The notes beneath the pieces are model-generated. The model had not been told where the DNA came from. It saw nothing but the letters and a program-made list of their open reading frames with translations, and ran no database searches. Shown here piece by piece: positions 26,637-38,400 of a DNA stretch of 64,000 bases. The stretch comes from Albula goreensis (Eukaryota; Chordata; Actinopteri; Albuliformes; Albulidae): positions 3,846,768 to 3,910,767 of the forward strand of contig CM040761.1 in NCBI GenBank assembly GCA_022829145.1, in the 5' to 3' direction. How positions within the stretch are numbered: the first letter of the stretch is position 1; the number at the start of each line of letters is the position of its first letter. The position numbers were made by a program, and so were the translations under genes.

Positions 26637-27703
26637 GGCTGGAGGATATGATAAGTTATGACAGATATAATAATAGAAGTTATAATGCCATTCCAATTTT
26701 CTTTTTTTGCGGTTGTAATGATTGCTGTACCAGAGAGGACAGTGCACATTGTTCAAGGGCCCGAAATGCTCCTCAATTAATTCTGTTTCCGCGGAATCAG
26801 TGGGAGGCTGGTACTTTGGCTAGTAATATGCTGTGATTCAATTCAATGGCGGTAATATGTCAGTCAAAAAGCAATAATAGCAAATAAGATGACACTCTTC
26901 TTCCTGTTTCCCATTCCAATCGGCTAAGAAAATCGTTAAAGCTTCTCTCAGAACATACCGTTGCTCGCGAGTCTGTCACAGGAGGAGAAAACAAAGGGAC
27001 AGGTTTTCGTTTTATTGTGCCATTACTGTGCCTCTTTCAATTTTTTTTCTCCCCCGACCCTGTTTTTGTTCTGAAATGCAAATTCCACGTGAAGGGACCA
27101 TTAATAATGACAAATGGAGGGAAAAAAATTCCGTCAACCGAGTCCAGGTTACTAACGACATAAATCCTGTTCACATGCAAAATGAATAAAATATAGAGAA
27201 AATGAGTTAGATTTTTTTTTTTCTCCAACTCGAATAAACCGAGGCCTACCCTCCAGGGGAAGCACTAGGCACGCTCAGTTTAGACGACTTGCTATGGGAG
27301 CATCAATTCATTCTTTGGCCGGTTGATTACCATTTAAAGAGGACCGCTTCAGGCGCAGGCGTGATTTCCTCTCCTGGCTGTTGAGTCGGTCAAAGGAATA
27401 GCCTCCGGTCTCTAGAGCAGCAAAGCCACCTATTGATGTGCGTCTGCTTTAATGTGAGCTCCCTCGGAAAAGCCAAGGGTCGGATAAAAGTTGTTTGGAC
27501 GACCCTTAATATGAACGTAACTCCTTTCTCAAAACCGTGCTAGCTCACTTTTGAACTTGATCGTTTGATGTTGCCTTGGGGTCTGCGTTCGAAAAGCCCT
27601 GCCAGCTTCTCAGTGGGACAGTTCTACGTAAACATATGCAACAAAACCAAAACATATACACTATCACTGCAAACAGATAATTTTTCAACCAATGAAATTC
27701 TTT

Positions 27704-27726
27704 ATAAAAAAAAAAAAAAAAAAAAA
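27704..27726 (+). repeat. Poly-A tract
   Basis: About 20 consecutive A residues. It may be the tail of an unrecognised retroposed sequence. The upstream 150 bases show no RNA polymerase III boxes I can identify. Confidence 0.85.
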
Positions 27727-27927
27727 ACATACAGGATTGTAATAGGAATAAAAATATACAGGTGGAGGTGACTGCTATTTCAATACCTGTCCAAGCAAAC
27801 GAAAAGCAGAAGAATGGAGAAAGTGAAATGAATGAGAAACCGTATCGGCCTTTCTCAAAGAATATGAAGCGAGCGCATTACCATAACAGTTGGAAATGTT
27901 CAGAGGGACTCTCAACGTCATTCCTGA

Positions 27928-27994
27928 CCACCCACCCACACCCCACCCCACCCCTCCCACCTCCACCCTACCCCCATCCCCCAATCCCCCCACA
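27928..27994 (-). repeat. C-rich tract, strong G-quadruplex candidate on lrp1b sense strand
   Basis: The plus strand is almost only C with short A/T interruptions (cacccaccc through ccccaatccccccac). Read on the minus strand it gives many G runs of three to six with loops of one to three bases, well above the minimum for an intramolecular quadruplex. It lies about 4.6 kb upstream of the LDLa exon and would be present in the nascent lrp1b transcript. Confidence 0.7.
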
Positions 27995-29011
27995 GATTCA
28001 GTGAGACAAACCTACCGCCTCACAAAAGCGAAGTCTTTGTAATTCCAGTAGCTTTCAATGCATGCCCTAATCATTTGGAGAAAGCGCACGGGAAAGTGGG
28101 CCTATGAAAACTACCGCAGCAGGGGGGGTTGCTCAAAAAGCGACTGCTCTTTAATGGGGAAATGAAGAACCTTTTTCTGTACATGGATAAAATATTCACT
28201 CTCCTGCTATGCACATTTGTCATGATATAACTGAGTAGGTGCTGTGGAATTGTGAAGGCCATATCTGCATCAAAACATTGCGCGAGTAAAGTAATTGAGG
28301 CCTTTTCCATTTGTATTTCTCAGGACTGTAAGCACTATGAGTTTAAAAGATGATTCAGCTTTTGTCTTATGTGCATTTTGTAACTTCAAATGTGAGGTAA
28401 ACAATAATTTAATCTATGACGAAAAAGGTCTTTGAGGAAATGAAAGGGTCAGCTATGTCCTGAGTTAAAAGCTAATTCGATACCTTCAGATCATGCAAAT
28501 TTAGAAGATATGTTTGTGCACATTTATTTTTATCTTCAATGATTCATGCGGTTTGCAAATTAATTTTGTAATGAAAATGGTAGGATCCAACAAACACTGA
28601 TTAATACCCATCTGCTAAAATTACACTGATGAGTGAGACCTCTTGCCAACAGAGTGTGACGGAGAAGTGCTGTTAAATCTGCACTCTAGAAGTCTAGAAA
28701 GTGCTGGCCTTGTAACCAGTAACAGGTTCACGAGGAAGCACAAATAACCCCTTAAATGGACAAAAGTGTTACGGAGGGCCATGGAGTGCTTGATGCACCC
28801 CCACACCGCCCCTCCCCCCAAATGCGAAGAAGGGTATACGCCTTTCCAATCCAGAGGTAAGATCAACCATGGGCATCAAGACCAAAAAACAGACCAAAAG
28901 AAATAGCATTGACCCTCTATGCGTCAAGGCTATTAGGCACGTGCTTAAGCACCTACCTGTGCACATATCTTCAGAAATAGATCTTCAATTACTCTAGTTT
29001 GTATGCTTGTT

Positions 29012-29131
29012 GCACAAGCTATACTACTCAGAACCCTTATGTTGTTTAACTATTGAAGCTAAGCAGGTATGGGTGTTGTTAGTATATGGATGGGTGACCT
29101 TCAAGGTAAAAAAAAAAAAAAAAAAAAAAAA
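29012..29131 (+). repeat. 5S-rRNA-derived sequence with poly-A tail (SINE3-like or retropseudogene)
   Basis: The sequence preserves the internal control region of vertebrate 5S rRNA in order. The box A region gaagctaagcagg is at 29055-29067, then gttagtatatgga, then the box C-like tggatgggtgacc at 29087-29099. The upstream part (agctatactactcagaaccc) aligns with the 5S 5' half with many changes. A run of about 24 A follows at 29108-29131. Family knowledge: fish have 5S-derived SINEs (SINE3 type). A processed 5S pseudogene is the alternative. It is too diverged to be a working 5S gene. Confidence 0.75.
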
Positions 29132-29513
29132 GGGAGCTGGTTCTGAAAGAGGAATTGGTGGACCAGTATGGGACACTCAAAATCTCCGGACCAAAGAGAA
29201 CTATTTACATGCGGCCAGAGAATCTGGAATAATAATTTCATCAGTAGTTTAGTCATGCCATTGTCTTAAAATCATATTTTGAATGGGCCACACTTTCCTG
29301 GGTCAGTTTGAGCCTATGACCAGCCCTGAGGCCATAACTCTCTGCCAATTAGTTGGTTTGCTTCTCACTATGGTGTTGAGGAAATTAATTGAAATATTAA
29401 TAAAAGATGTACACACTTGCTCCAAATACATTCCAGACTTGCTTCAAGTACATTTCTGGCTGTTGTATATAATTGTATCTAAACGTAATCATCTTTGGCT
29501 TATAAAATCATGC

Positions 29514-29660
29514 GGTAACACTTTACTTATGTGCCATAATGCCTGCATAACAGTGTCATACATGTATCATTACACGTTATGACAGTGTCTTAACTTTAAT
29601 GACAAGTAACATAACACTATCATGACACATTCTGCGATAAACATTATCATCAAGATACCA
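29514..29660. repeat. Dispersed 'GTCATGACA/TTATGACAG'-type repeat, copy 2
   Basis: It starts cggtaacactttacttatg and continues with cagtgtcatacatg, cgttatgacagtgtc and aacactatcatgacac. The word content is shared with 22414-22700. The cggtaacacttta start is typical of terminal motifs of nonautonomous fish DNA transposons. No opposite terminus was located. Confidence 0.5.
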
Positions 29661-30316
29661 ATAACCGATAACCACTTTCAGTTTAGCTTACTGAGCGAAA
29701 CATCTTCAGCGCAAGAAACTGTGGCATGCTTTTTATTTTTTTCTCCTTCAAAGTATGGACACCAGACAAGATTACACACCCCACATCTCCTCTCTTGTTA
29801 CTGCTAAAGATTTATTTTTTGCTAAGACATATCCAACATGTCATTGAGGCCTACATATCATCTCCATATATTTCAAAAGAATTGAAAGATTAGTAAAATA
29901 TCACTGCTTCTTCATATGCAATAATACGTTTAGTGTCACTTGCCAGCCAGAATCTTCGTTCTCCTCTGCCTAAGTGAATTCTAGGGTTTTAACAAAGCTC
30001 TATGTTTTTCTTTTATTCTTGTCTGATTCTGTCATATTGATCGGCACCAGAAGCAGGAGAGAGAAATGGTGTACGGTTCAGGAAACATGCTTTTGAAAGC
30101 TCCAGTTAGCCTTGGGCTCCTAAAGTAAAAATACTGAGAGGGAACTGGTTGCACATTCCTTTGTGTCTTTCTAATTGGTGCCTTGCTGTATTGCCCCTGT
30201 ATTGTTTGCCTCATTACAATATTTGAGTAGTATCATTTATTTGTTTAAAAAAAAAAAAAGCAGTATTTTACACTACAAGTGGTTTGACAGGAAACAGCTT
30301 GTGGTATACTTGTATA

Positions 30317-32637
30317 CAGTGACAGATTGGCCATCTTGAAATTGGGCAAATGCCAGAAGGGCCCCGCCCAGGTTTGGGCGGCTTGAGCTGCTCAGAATGG
30401 GTCATCATTTCATCAATTTAAAAAAAGTAATAATGAAAAAAAAAACTGACTTTGATGACTTTGATTCAAAAAGATATTTTGTGCATGCAGTCCAAACATT
30501 TGAGATCGGCCCAATTTAAACACATTCTCCCATCCCATGATCCCCTCGATGTAGCCAGTGGAAGGTCAAGTGAGGGAGGAAACTGGAAATTGAGCGGTTA
30601 TGAAATGTAACGTTACGCCAGCATCGCCAGGCTATGGAGAATGGAGGGCAGAGGAAAAATGAAGAAAGCTCTGTTGGCTGAGGTTGAAAAATGTGCAAAA
30701 ATAACGGATTTATTCTTGAAACATCCCACAGCCGAGCCCTCTGCTGGTGTTGCAAGTGTCGCTGACAGTGCTGCGTTAGCTAGCGGCGGTAACGTTAGCA
30801 TGGGTGATGACACGGACATACTGGAGCCAGACCAGGGAGACAAAAATAGACAACAAGGGAACCAAACAAGATGAAGAGATCAAAAAATCAGACCTGGACA
30901 CTGGACTTGTGGCACAAACTAACGATACGTAACAAAAAGCCTTGGAAAGCGGATTACTGGAGCCAGAGGCAACTGAACCAGGTGGGGGGGAACGGAGCAG
31001 CAGGTGCAAGTGTGGCTTCAGAGGATGCTCAAAACGATTTTTTCAGGCGCCCAAATTCCAACACATCGGAATTATATTTCAAGTTTCACCCAAATCGGTT
31101 GGCTAACGAGCCAGTTAAGAAGGCATTGGGCATTTTCTAAAAAGATGGAGGCAAATCAAAAGCAGTCAAGCACACATCAAAAGTTTGGTAGATTCAAATC
31201 TAATGTCAGCCTGTCGAGAACAAGTGCGCAAGAGGCGACAAGTTCTAGAGCGTGTGGTAAACACAGTAAAACTAATGGGCATGCATGTGCTCCACTATCG
31301 GGGTAATAAATCTGAGGCAGTATACTCATTAGCTGACATGTCGGTTGATCATGGGAACTTTCTGGAAATACTTTTGCTTCTCAGTAAATATGACAGTTGT
31401 TTACAACAGCGTGTACAGGACCGCATTGAGAGAAGAAGGCAGGCAAGTGAAGAGGTTTATTAGTGACATTAATGTCCAAAACGACTGAATTTGGTTGTGG
31501 AGTCTATTCAGCTACTAACACAAAGAGAACATTTCTTCTAATGTCATCCAGGCTGGACTGTATTTGGTACAAATCAATACAACATATGACATAACTTCAA
31601 AAGATCAGTGCAGTGTTGTGGTCCGCTATGTAACGAGAAGCTACAGGCAGTTATCGAATGTGAATCATCAACAGGGGAAGACTTTCTGAAACTGCTTAAA
31701 CAGACTTTGGACTCTTGCAAAAATCGATGTGAAGAAGTGCATCGGAAACTCGACAGATGGGGCCGCAAATATGCAGGGACAATACAGGGGGTTCTCAGCG
31801 TTGCTGTCAAAGGAAGCGCCAAGCTAAGTTCATGTGTGGTGCTATGACCATGTTCACAACCTGGCTATGGCTGAAACTGGCGGTGTTTATATCCTCATAG
31901 ACTCATATCAGCGAAATAATGTTAGGGATGTGCCAGTAAGGACCCGCAACACCGGTGCGCATCAGAATTTGTGCATCACCAGTTCCTGCAGCACGGGGAA
32001 CTTTACACTGATCTAGCATATTTGGATCCTCGTAATTTCCCAATGCTAAAAGCTAATGGACTATCCCAAAATGCAATTCAGGACATAAGCAAATGCCTAC
32101 TCACATTAGATGAAGATGCAACAGTTGACAATTTACAGTCCGAGTCGTCAAGCCTCGCCACACACTGGGACACTCAGAAAAAATCTCCAATGAACAAATA
32201 CAGTCAAACTGTCACAGTCTGTCGCCTCAGAGAGGGAGGAAGAGGACAGTCAGATAGAGATAGATAAAGAAGAAATTGGTCCGCTGAGCAAAAGTTGTAC
32301 AACATGCAGGAATTACACACTGCGCTGCTATTTGCTCTTGCAGCAGGAACTTGTTCACTCATGTGTATCACGCAATAGGCTTGGCCTTCACATTTTTGCT
32401 GACCCTCTCCTGCACACAAGTGGCATGTGAAAGAAGTTTCTCCACATTGAAGTTTATCAAGCATCACCTCAGGAACAGAATGTTACCAGGACAATTTGGA
32501 GGCTCATTCTGATGGAGTAAGATATCCTAATGAACCTGGACTCTGACGATGTGATTGACAAGGTTGTGGAGAAAAGCAAACTCCTCTGTAGCTAGTTAAC
32601 TACATGAAGGTAAGACACATTTATTTATTATTATATA
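30317..32637 (+). mobile_element. Decayed hAT-superfamily transposon
   Basis: The 5' end, cagtgacagattggccatcttg followed by caaatgccagaagggcc, resembles the terminus of hAT elements carrying ZMYM/DUF4371-type transposases in fish. The body is a broken transposase (see the pseudogene entry). I could not find the matching 3' inverted terminus or a target-site duplication. The 3' side is interrupted by a Tigger-like terminus at about 32638. It is a fossil without mobility. Confidence 0.75.
30641..32594 (+). pseudogene. hAT transposase relic (DUF4371 to hATC), frameshifted
   Basis: Segments in different frames line up with the ZMYM1/DUF4371-type hAT transposase layout. The N-terminal part (30641-30874) has an ITDLFLKHP-like motif. 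A zinc-finger-adjacent region is at 30990-31140. GNFLEILLLLSKYD is at about 31351-31392. A catalytic-core stretch reads STDGAANMQGQYRGFSALLS (about 31750-31810), then HVWCYDHVHNLAMAETG. The C-terminal dimerisation segment VACERSFSTLKFIKHHLRNR starts at 32420. At least four frame changes and internal stops (for example near 31140 and 31834) break it. Encoded activity is not possible. It is inserted sense-opposite to lrp1b. Confidence 0.82.
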
Positions 32638-32815
32638 CAGACAGTCCTCGACTTACGTTCCGATTAACCCATTGTAAGAGGAAAATATTGTACTTTGAAT
32701 ATGCATTTAATACACCTAACCTACCGAACATCATAGCCTAGCCTACCTTAAATGTTCTTAGAACACTTACATTATCCTACAGTTGGCCAAAATCATTTGC
32801 ACAAAGTTAAAGCAG
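32638..32815. mobile_element. Tigger/pogo-like terminal fragment
   Basis: After a tatata context the sequence runs cagacagtcctcgacttacg, then aacctaccgaacatcatagcctagcctacc and agaacacttacattatcctacagttgg. These are words I associate with Tigger/pogo-type (Tc1/mariner superfamily) nonautonomous elements. Only one end is present, lying against the 3' side of the hAT relic, which suggests nested insertion or deletion. Confidence 0.5.
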
Positions 32816-33462
32816 TTTTTATTTTTAAACTCAGCAGTTTTTGAAACTCACTCCAATGCCGTGCTGGCTAAAGTGAACGATGTAGCTAACTGCTTACCTA
32901 GCTAGCCAACGTCAGCTAGCGGTTAGTCTATGAACATTTACAATTCTTTTCCTCACTCGCTGCACATCCGAACCCTACCTCCTCTACACCAGATGCAGAT
33001 ACAGAAACTGAGTTGATCAGTGAAAGTCACGTATACTCATCCCAGCCCAGGAAAAACTTAAGTGCTTGACGTAACAGTTTTAGCCCTCTTCTTGATTTAT
33101 TTTTTTATTGCATATATCTCTCACTGGATTGTTTCAGATCAAAATAAAATATAATATTAGGTCAGCCCAAGCAAACTTACAACACAGTTCTCACATCATT
33201 ATTTAATTCATTCTACAGAGATAGTCATGAATAACCAATATTGTGAAAAAGTGCGTAATTGCCCCTTTAAACTTAATATCTGGTTTGGCCAGCCTTAGTG
33301 GCAATAACTGCAACCAAACCTTTCCTTTAGTTTAGTTTAAGCCTCCTATATATCTGAGGAGGAATCTTGGCCCACTCTTCCTTGCAGAACTGCCTTAAAA
33401 GTTTTGGACACTTAAACACCATGGGATAACATGGATCATCAGGTTTTGCACAAACTTGTGGA

Positions 33463-33502
33463 GTCCAGTCATGTACCTTAGCCACTAGGCTACAGGCTGC
33501 CC
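33463..33502 (+). repeat. Dispersed teleost repeat, 3' tail fragment (copy 3)
   Basis: The block tccagtcatgtaccttagcc followed by actaggctacaggctgccct is nearly identical to the 3' end of the copy at 43105-43144. Here it sits within the Tc1 relic, right after cttgtggag, so it probably inserted into the already resident element and was then partly lost. Confidence 0.7.
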
Positions 33503-33759
33503 TATTATTGTCATGCTAGAGAGGCCTGCAGCCCTTAGGAAGTCATTCTGGGGTCTTCTGGGGTACTGTATAGGTTTTATGCCAGACAAAGGAGGCACAC
33601 TCTAAAAAGTTCCACCTTTGACTCATAGAATGTTATACCAAAAGACTTGAGCATCATCCAGGTGCTTTTTAGTGAGACACGCTTTTATGTTTTTCTAGTA
33701 GATCGTTGTTTTCTGCCTCGCCACTCTTTCACGAGGCCCAACTTCGCCCAGTGTCTTTC

Positions 33760-34044
33760 TTACTGAAGAGTCATCGACACCGATCTTTGCTGATGCCCGA
33801 GAGGCCAGAAGTTGTTCGGAGGTTTTCCCGGGGCTTTAGAGTCTTCCTGAATGAGGCGCCGGCATGCCCTGGCAGAAATTCTGGAAGATTCACCATTGTT
33901 CCAAGTCTTCTCCACTTGGAGATAATGGGTGTGCACTGTGATTTGCCAAAGTCCAGGAGACTTAGAAATGGCTTTGTAACCTTTTCCCGACGAATATAGC
34001 TCCAACTTTTTTCTTCCGTTGTTCAGGCAGCTTTCTTTAATCAT
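33760..34044 (-). pseudogene. Tc1/mariner transposase relic, N-terminal HTH portion
   Basis: The open stretch on the minus strand contains SGKGYKAISKSPGLW, the helix-turn-helix core of Tc1-type transposases (usual form SGKGYKAISK). It is followed by a decayed second HTH/linker with a CRRLIQEDSKAPGKPPN segment. Further transposase similarity runs toward lower coordinates in other frames (about 33560-33700, antisense to ccaaaagacttgagcatcatccagg). It is shifted and truncated, with no catalytic triad in a single frame. Confidence 0.75.
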
Positions 34045-34439
34045 GGAGCCGGTAGAAATGTTTACACGACCACTTTTCTGATGGTAGGGTTCAATATGTA
34101 CCTTTTAAACTCAACAGGGCTGGTTGCAATCACATCTGGCTGAGGGCTATCACCTGAATCTAATTTTCAATGAGGAATCTGTCGATTTCTTTGTGTCAGA
34201 ACGAAGGTGGCAATCGCTTTTTCACAAGAGCAATATGGGTAATCGGTGAGTTTCTCTGTTAAATGAATTAAATATGTATGTATGTAAACACTATGTTGTA
34301 CATTTGCTTGGGTTTTCCTTGTCTAATATATTATTTTATTTGATTATCTGAAACCATTCAGTGAGTGAAATATGCAATAAAAGTGGAATTGTCTCAATTT
34401 GATTTGGCACTTTAGTATTTTGGGTTTAGGGACCAGTGG

Positions 34440-35740
34440 CTCCCTAAGATTTTTTTGCCTGGAGCCTCGTATAGACAATGATGCCAGAGTAAGACTGCAG
34501 TAAGCAAAAGAGTTTGCAGAGGATGAGGAAGATGAGTGTAAGTGCCTCATAACTTTCAACTTATAATGCTGAAAGTGATGAATCTTGAATTTAAACTGAC
34601 AGCCGTAACAACATCCAGACCAAAACCACTGGTCCAGTCAAAACACACTGTGTCACTACAGAACTCCAAATATGAAAAGCTATTCTAAAATTCACTACCT
34701 CTGCAGATATTTCAAACTATTTCAAGCTGCAGAAATGAATTACAAAAATATTATGTATGAGCATACAGATCACAACCATCTTGAGGTGACCACAACAGCC
34801 CAATCAAAATAAAATTACAGAATGTGTTTACTCTTGATGTTTAAATGTGAATGTCTGTGTGTGTATATACATAGATATATACACATACATACATCTGAGT
34901 TCATAGAGTTTAAAGCTTATCTGATGGGGAAAAATTGCTATACACCAATTTATTTATTTTCTGAAACTGTTCTGGATGCACAGGGATACCATTAACCATG
35001 AAAATAATGACTTGAGGACTTGTTTTGCATTTTGGGGGTAGCTTAGCCTGGCTTTATATTAATTGGCTTGATTGTGGCTGTGCGTGCTTGGCTCCTGTGA
35101 TCGCTGCTTGCGGCTATGTTTTCTGTACATCACCCCATAAAAAAGGCCCTGGACCTAAGCCATGTGTTTCTGCCCTTTAGCAACCCTGAACAAGTCAAAC
35201 TCCACATTCGAACTTAATAGGGTAAAAATCAATGGAAATATACAAGGAGTCTTCATTAACTCTGCCGCAATGAGTTTTAAAAAAAGGTCACCTTTATTTC
35301 CCTAACAGCAAGGGTTTATCAACAGAGTTAGAAAAAGAGAAGGAGCCCTACACATCAGCGGCAGGCTGTGCTATCCAAACAAATTCCATCCGAGCTCACC
35401 AACATTAAGGAACCCTCCCACTAAAAAACAGGTGTTGAATTATTTATGGGCTCATCTTAAAGTTGAGAGTGGATTTCACAGTCATGCTATCTAAGATGAT
35501 TTCCTCTGGCATACAAACGTCTTTGAGACGGAGAAGTTCCTGGCTTTTTTTTTGTGGATTGAACGCTTTCCCCCTTTTTGATGAAATTGCCGGTTTAGCC
35601 AACAGTCAGCTTAAAAAAAAAAAAAAAAAAAAGCAAATGGGCTAATTAGTGCTTGTGATTTCTCAAGAGTAATTTATCATGATTGAACACAGCTATTTGT
35701 TGTGCTCTCTATAGCCACATGGCCATGGCCCTTTTATACA
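34440..35740. other. Intronic sequence
   Basis: No supported gene. It contains an AT dinucleotide-rich patch near 34860-34895 and a poly-A tract at 35612-35632. Otherwise it is unique AT-rich intron. Confidence 0.55.
35612..35632 (+). repeat. Poly-A tract
   Basis: About 20 consecutive A residues following cagtcagctt. It may be the tail of an old retroposed copy, but no source is recognised. Confidence 0.85.
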
Positions 35741-35742
35741 AA

Positions 35743-35744
<2 letters not shown>

Positions 35745-35826
<82 letters not shown>
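35745..35826. repeat. (CA)n microsatellite, about 40 units
   Basis: An uninterrupted AC run of about 80 bases. The overlapping long His/Thr and Val/Cys open frames on both strands come only from this run. Confidence 0.97.
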
Positions 35827-35828
<2 letters not shown>

Positions 35829-38284
35829 CATGCAAGGCAAAAGCACACCAAATCATTATTCCTGGTAAAATGACAAACAGTTACACTAAACTTTGAATAA
35901 CGAGTCTTAGGGGAAAAATATATGTGAAGTTTATGCTGAGGCAATTTTTCGACTAGCACTATAAGTCCTGCATTGAAAAGTTGATTCCCTTTGGCCTTTT
36001 TCCATCTCGTGTGGATGGCAAAAGAATTGAAAAAAGCGTTAAAACGTACATGCGTCCCTTTCCATGACTGTGTTCAAGGTCACCGACTCTTTACAGACTT
36101 GAAGTACATAATCCCTCTGGGATGGAGATTTACACCAGCCTTACAGCACGATAGCCAATCAGAGAGGGATAATACAAATACAAGAGGGCGGGGTCATCTC
36201 AATTACTGGAACTGAGTTGCCGGTCAAGGATTTTTGACTTTCAGAATCCACCACGAAAACAAATACGAGTTTAAGGGAAGGGTTTAATTGTGGTGTCCAA
36301 CATAAACGAGACAAGGTCAACCCCATACCTTCTGAGTCATTTTATCTGGTAATGTGTTCAGTAGGTTACAAATCTATCCAAGGTTTTTCTATCTTTGAAC
36401 ATCCTTCTTTTTTCAATTTATTTCTTAAGAGACTGATAAAGGGACAATACCAGGAGAGACGTATTGGAGGATGTTAGATTCTCTGTGGCTGAGTTGGTGT
36501 AATGAAGTCTCGGTGGTAATTTGATCTCCCTGACTCACCACACCGTGTCATGGCTACCTTGGGGTCCACTGCCAGGATGTGGACGCGGCCTTGTGGCCTT
36601 TGAAGAAAATGGGTCAAGCAAACCGGTCTCATTAACCGTTGCTGAGAACAGAAGGGAAGGACATCGCCCGTTACGAACCACTGCATCCCAACTCAGTGTA
36701 CTTAAATTTGATTGGGAGAGTGTCGAGCATGCAGTTATCCCATTAGTGCTCAAATTTTGCTTCATTACCATTAACCCTTTGTTATACACTTGACATTATA
36801 TGGTTGTGAAAACTGGGTTATGAAAATCACTTTCACATATGGTGCTCCTTCACTTTTATAAACTCAGTGCTAGACCACCACCCTTGTTAACCGAAATTGT
36901 CTCTGTGTCTTCTCCACTACCCTTAATGAACAATTACATGATACCAATACTGCCCCCTGCTGTCCACCATCTTCCAGCCTTCTACACACTAAAGACATAC
37001 AAATAAACATTCTACCACTGAACAGCGAGAACTGGCTCTGATAAAATCTTGCCATTTTAGACATAAATGGAAAAAGAGAGAAACATAACTTAATGGTAAC
37101 AACATTGTTTTTCAATGGGGTTAACATTTATTCATATTTATTCAAGCTTTGCACACAATAATATATTAGCTAGCCATCAAGACACATTCTGTATATGCAC
37201 AGCAAAATTTATTATTATCATCATTGTTGATGTTGTCTTTTTTATTTTTCAATATAAATATCAACTACAGAAGTAATTTGCCAGAATAAAAATGATTGAT
37301 AAAAATACTTGCGTTGTTTTTAGCATTTTGTATTATTTGTAGCATTTCTTGTTTGTACAGGTTTGGTTTTATCTTCTTTGGTTTTAAACTTTATGAGGCT
37401 TCATTTTGTATATTAGAGCATTAGTAGTCACACCTTGAAAAGGCTTGGTAAACAAAGTAATTACATTCATTTAGAAATATCAACAACAAAACAAACATGA
37501 CTAGAATAGACCTTGACTATACGCCTTGTTGAAAGTGTTCTTGTTCTGATTTCTTTTGAAAACTTTGGGGGTGATGGAGAGTGTCCTTCTAAATGGCGAG
37601 ATTTCACACTGTTCAATATGGCGCGCGACGGCTCGGTTTAATTTCAATGTGCCCACAGAATTTCAAGCTTATTACAGTATACTTCCATTTCCTCTGAGAA
37701 TTTCTCTCAAGGGCTAAGGGATGTGTGACAATGCAAGAGAAACTCAGGACCTGGGCAGGAACCGAGGTAAATGGTCATTTTGTTATCAAGCCACGACTGC
37801 CGGCAGGAACTTGATTGTTTCTCTTATCTGTGAAGATGATTCTGTAATAGAGGGAAAGAAGATGGATCTTTCTGGCTCCCACGTTGCCTATATGCTTTGG
37901 GTCTCTATCGGACATCAGATTTCTGTGCTCTGCTTACAGCCTGTGCGCAAAATTCAGATTTAAGAAGTGAAAATCCAATGTGATACATTTTTAAACTTGG
38001 AATGCTCAGTCGTATTCACCGGCCATGAACAAACAAATTCCACTGATAGTTAAAGACGCTTAAACGCTCTCTGATTATATGACGTATGTTGCTACTTCTT
38101 TTCAAATCACAGTCAACAAAGCAGAGATTGTGCGGACATCTTTAAAAGGAAAATACTTCACGTGGATCTCGGTACGGGCAGACTATCGCTGCTCGATTGA
38201 CCAACAGGGGTCACTGGAGAAATGGACACCCCCACTGTCAGAACCCGTCTGTGTCTGGGGATATACTGAGGCACATTAATGCAT

Positions 38285-38400
38285 CAATGGCCCAATAGGA
38301 CGCCGGTCACAATTGGGACCGTCACAGTCCGAATTCAATACCAGACTGTGGGTATCGTCCATTCACTGGGGCGGTGCCTTAACAGGATGAACCCCCCAGC
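38285..38400. repeat. Probable dispersed repeat tail
   Basis: The string has the look of a fish SINE or repeat tail: ccgaattcaataccagactgtgg, then cattcactggggcggtgccttaacaggatgaacccccc. It is less AT-rich than its flanks. No second copy is in the window, so this rests on recollection of common fish repeats. Confidence 0.35.

Larger units (their letters stand above)
33075..34438 (-). mobile_element. Decayed Tc1/mariner element with subterminal inverted repeats
   Basis: The ends are inverted relatives. On the left gtttcagatcaaaat is followed by gtgaaaaagtgcgtaattgcccc (33243-33265). On the right ggtggcaatcgctttttcacaag (34207-34229) is followed by ttatctgaaaccattcag. Internal blocks (tggtttggccagccttagtggcaataactgcaac; ggaggaatcttggcccactc; gccttttatg-type strings) match a family abundant in fish genomes. 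The transposase lies on the minus strand. A foreign repeat fragment (33463-33502) is nested inside. Confidence 0.75.

Noticed and set aside
29012-29107. Functional 5S rRNA gene
   Set aside because: There are too many substitutions in the 5' half and the end runs straight into poly-A without a proper 5S 3' end.
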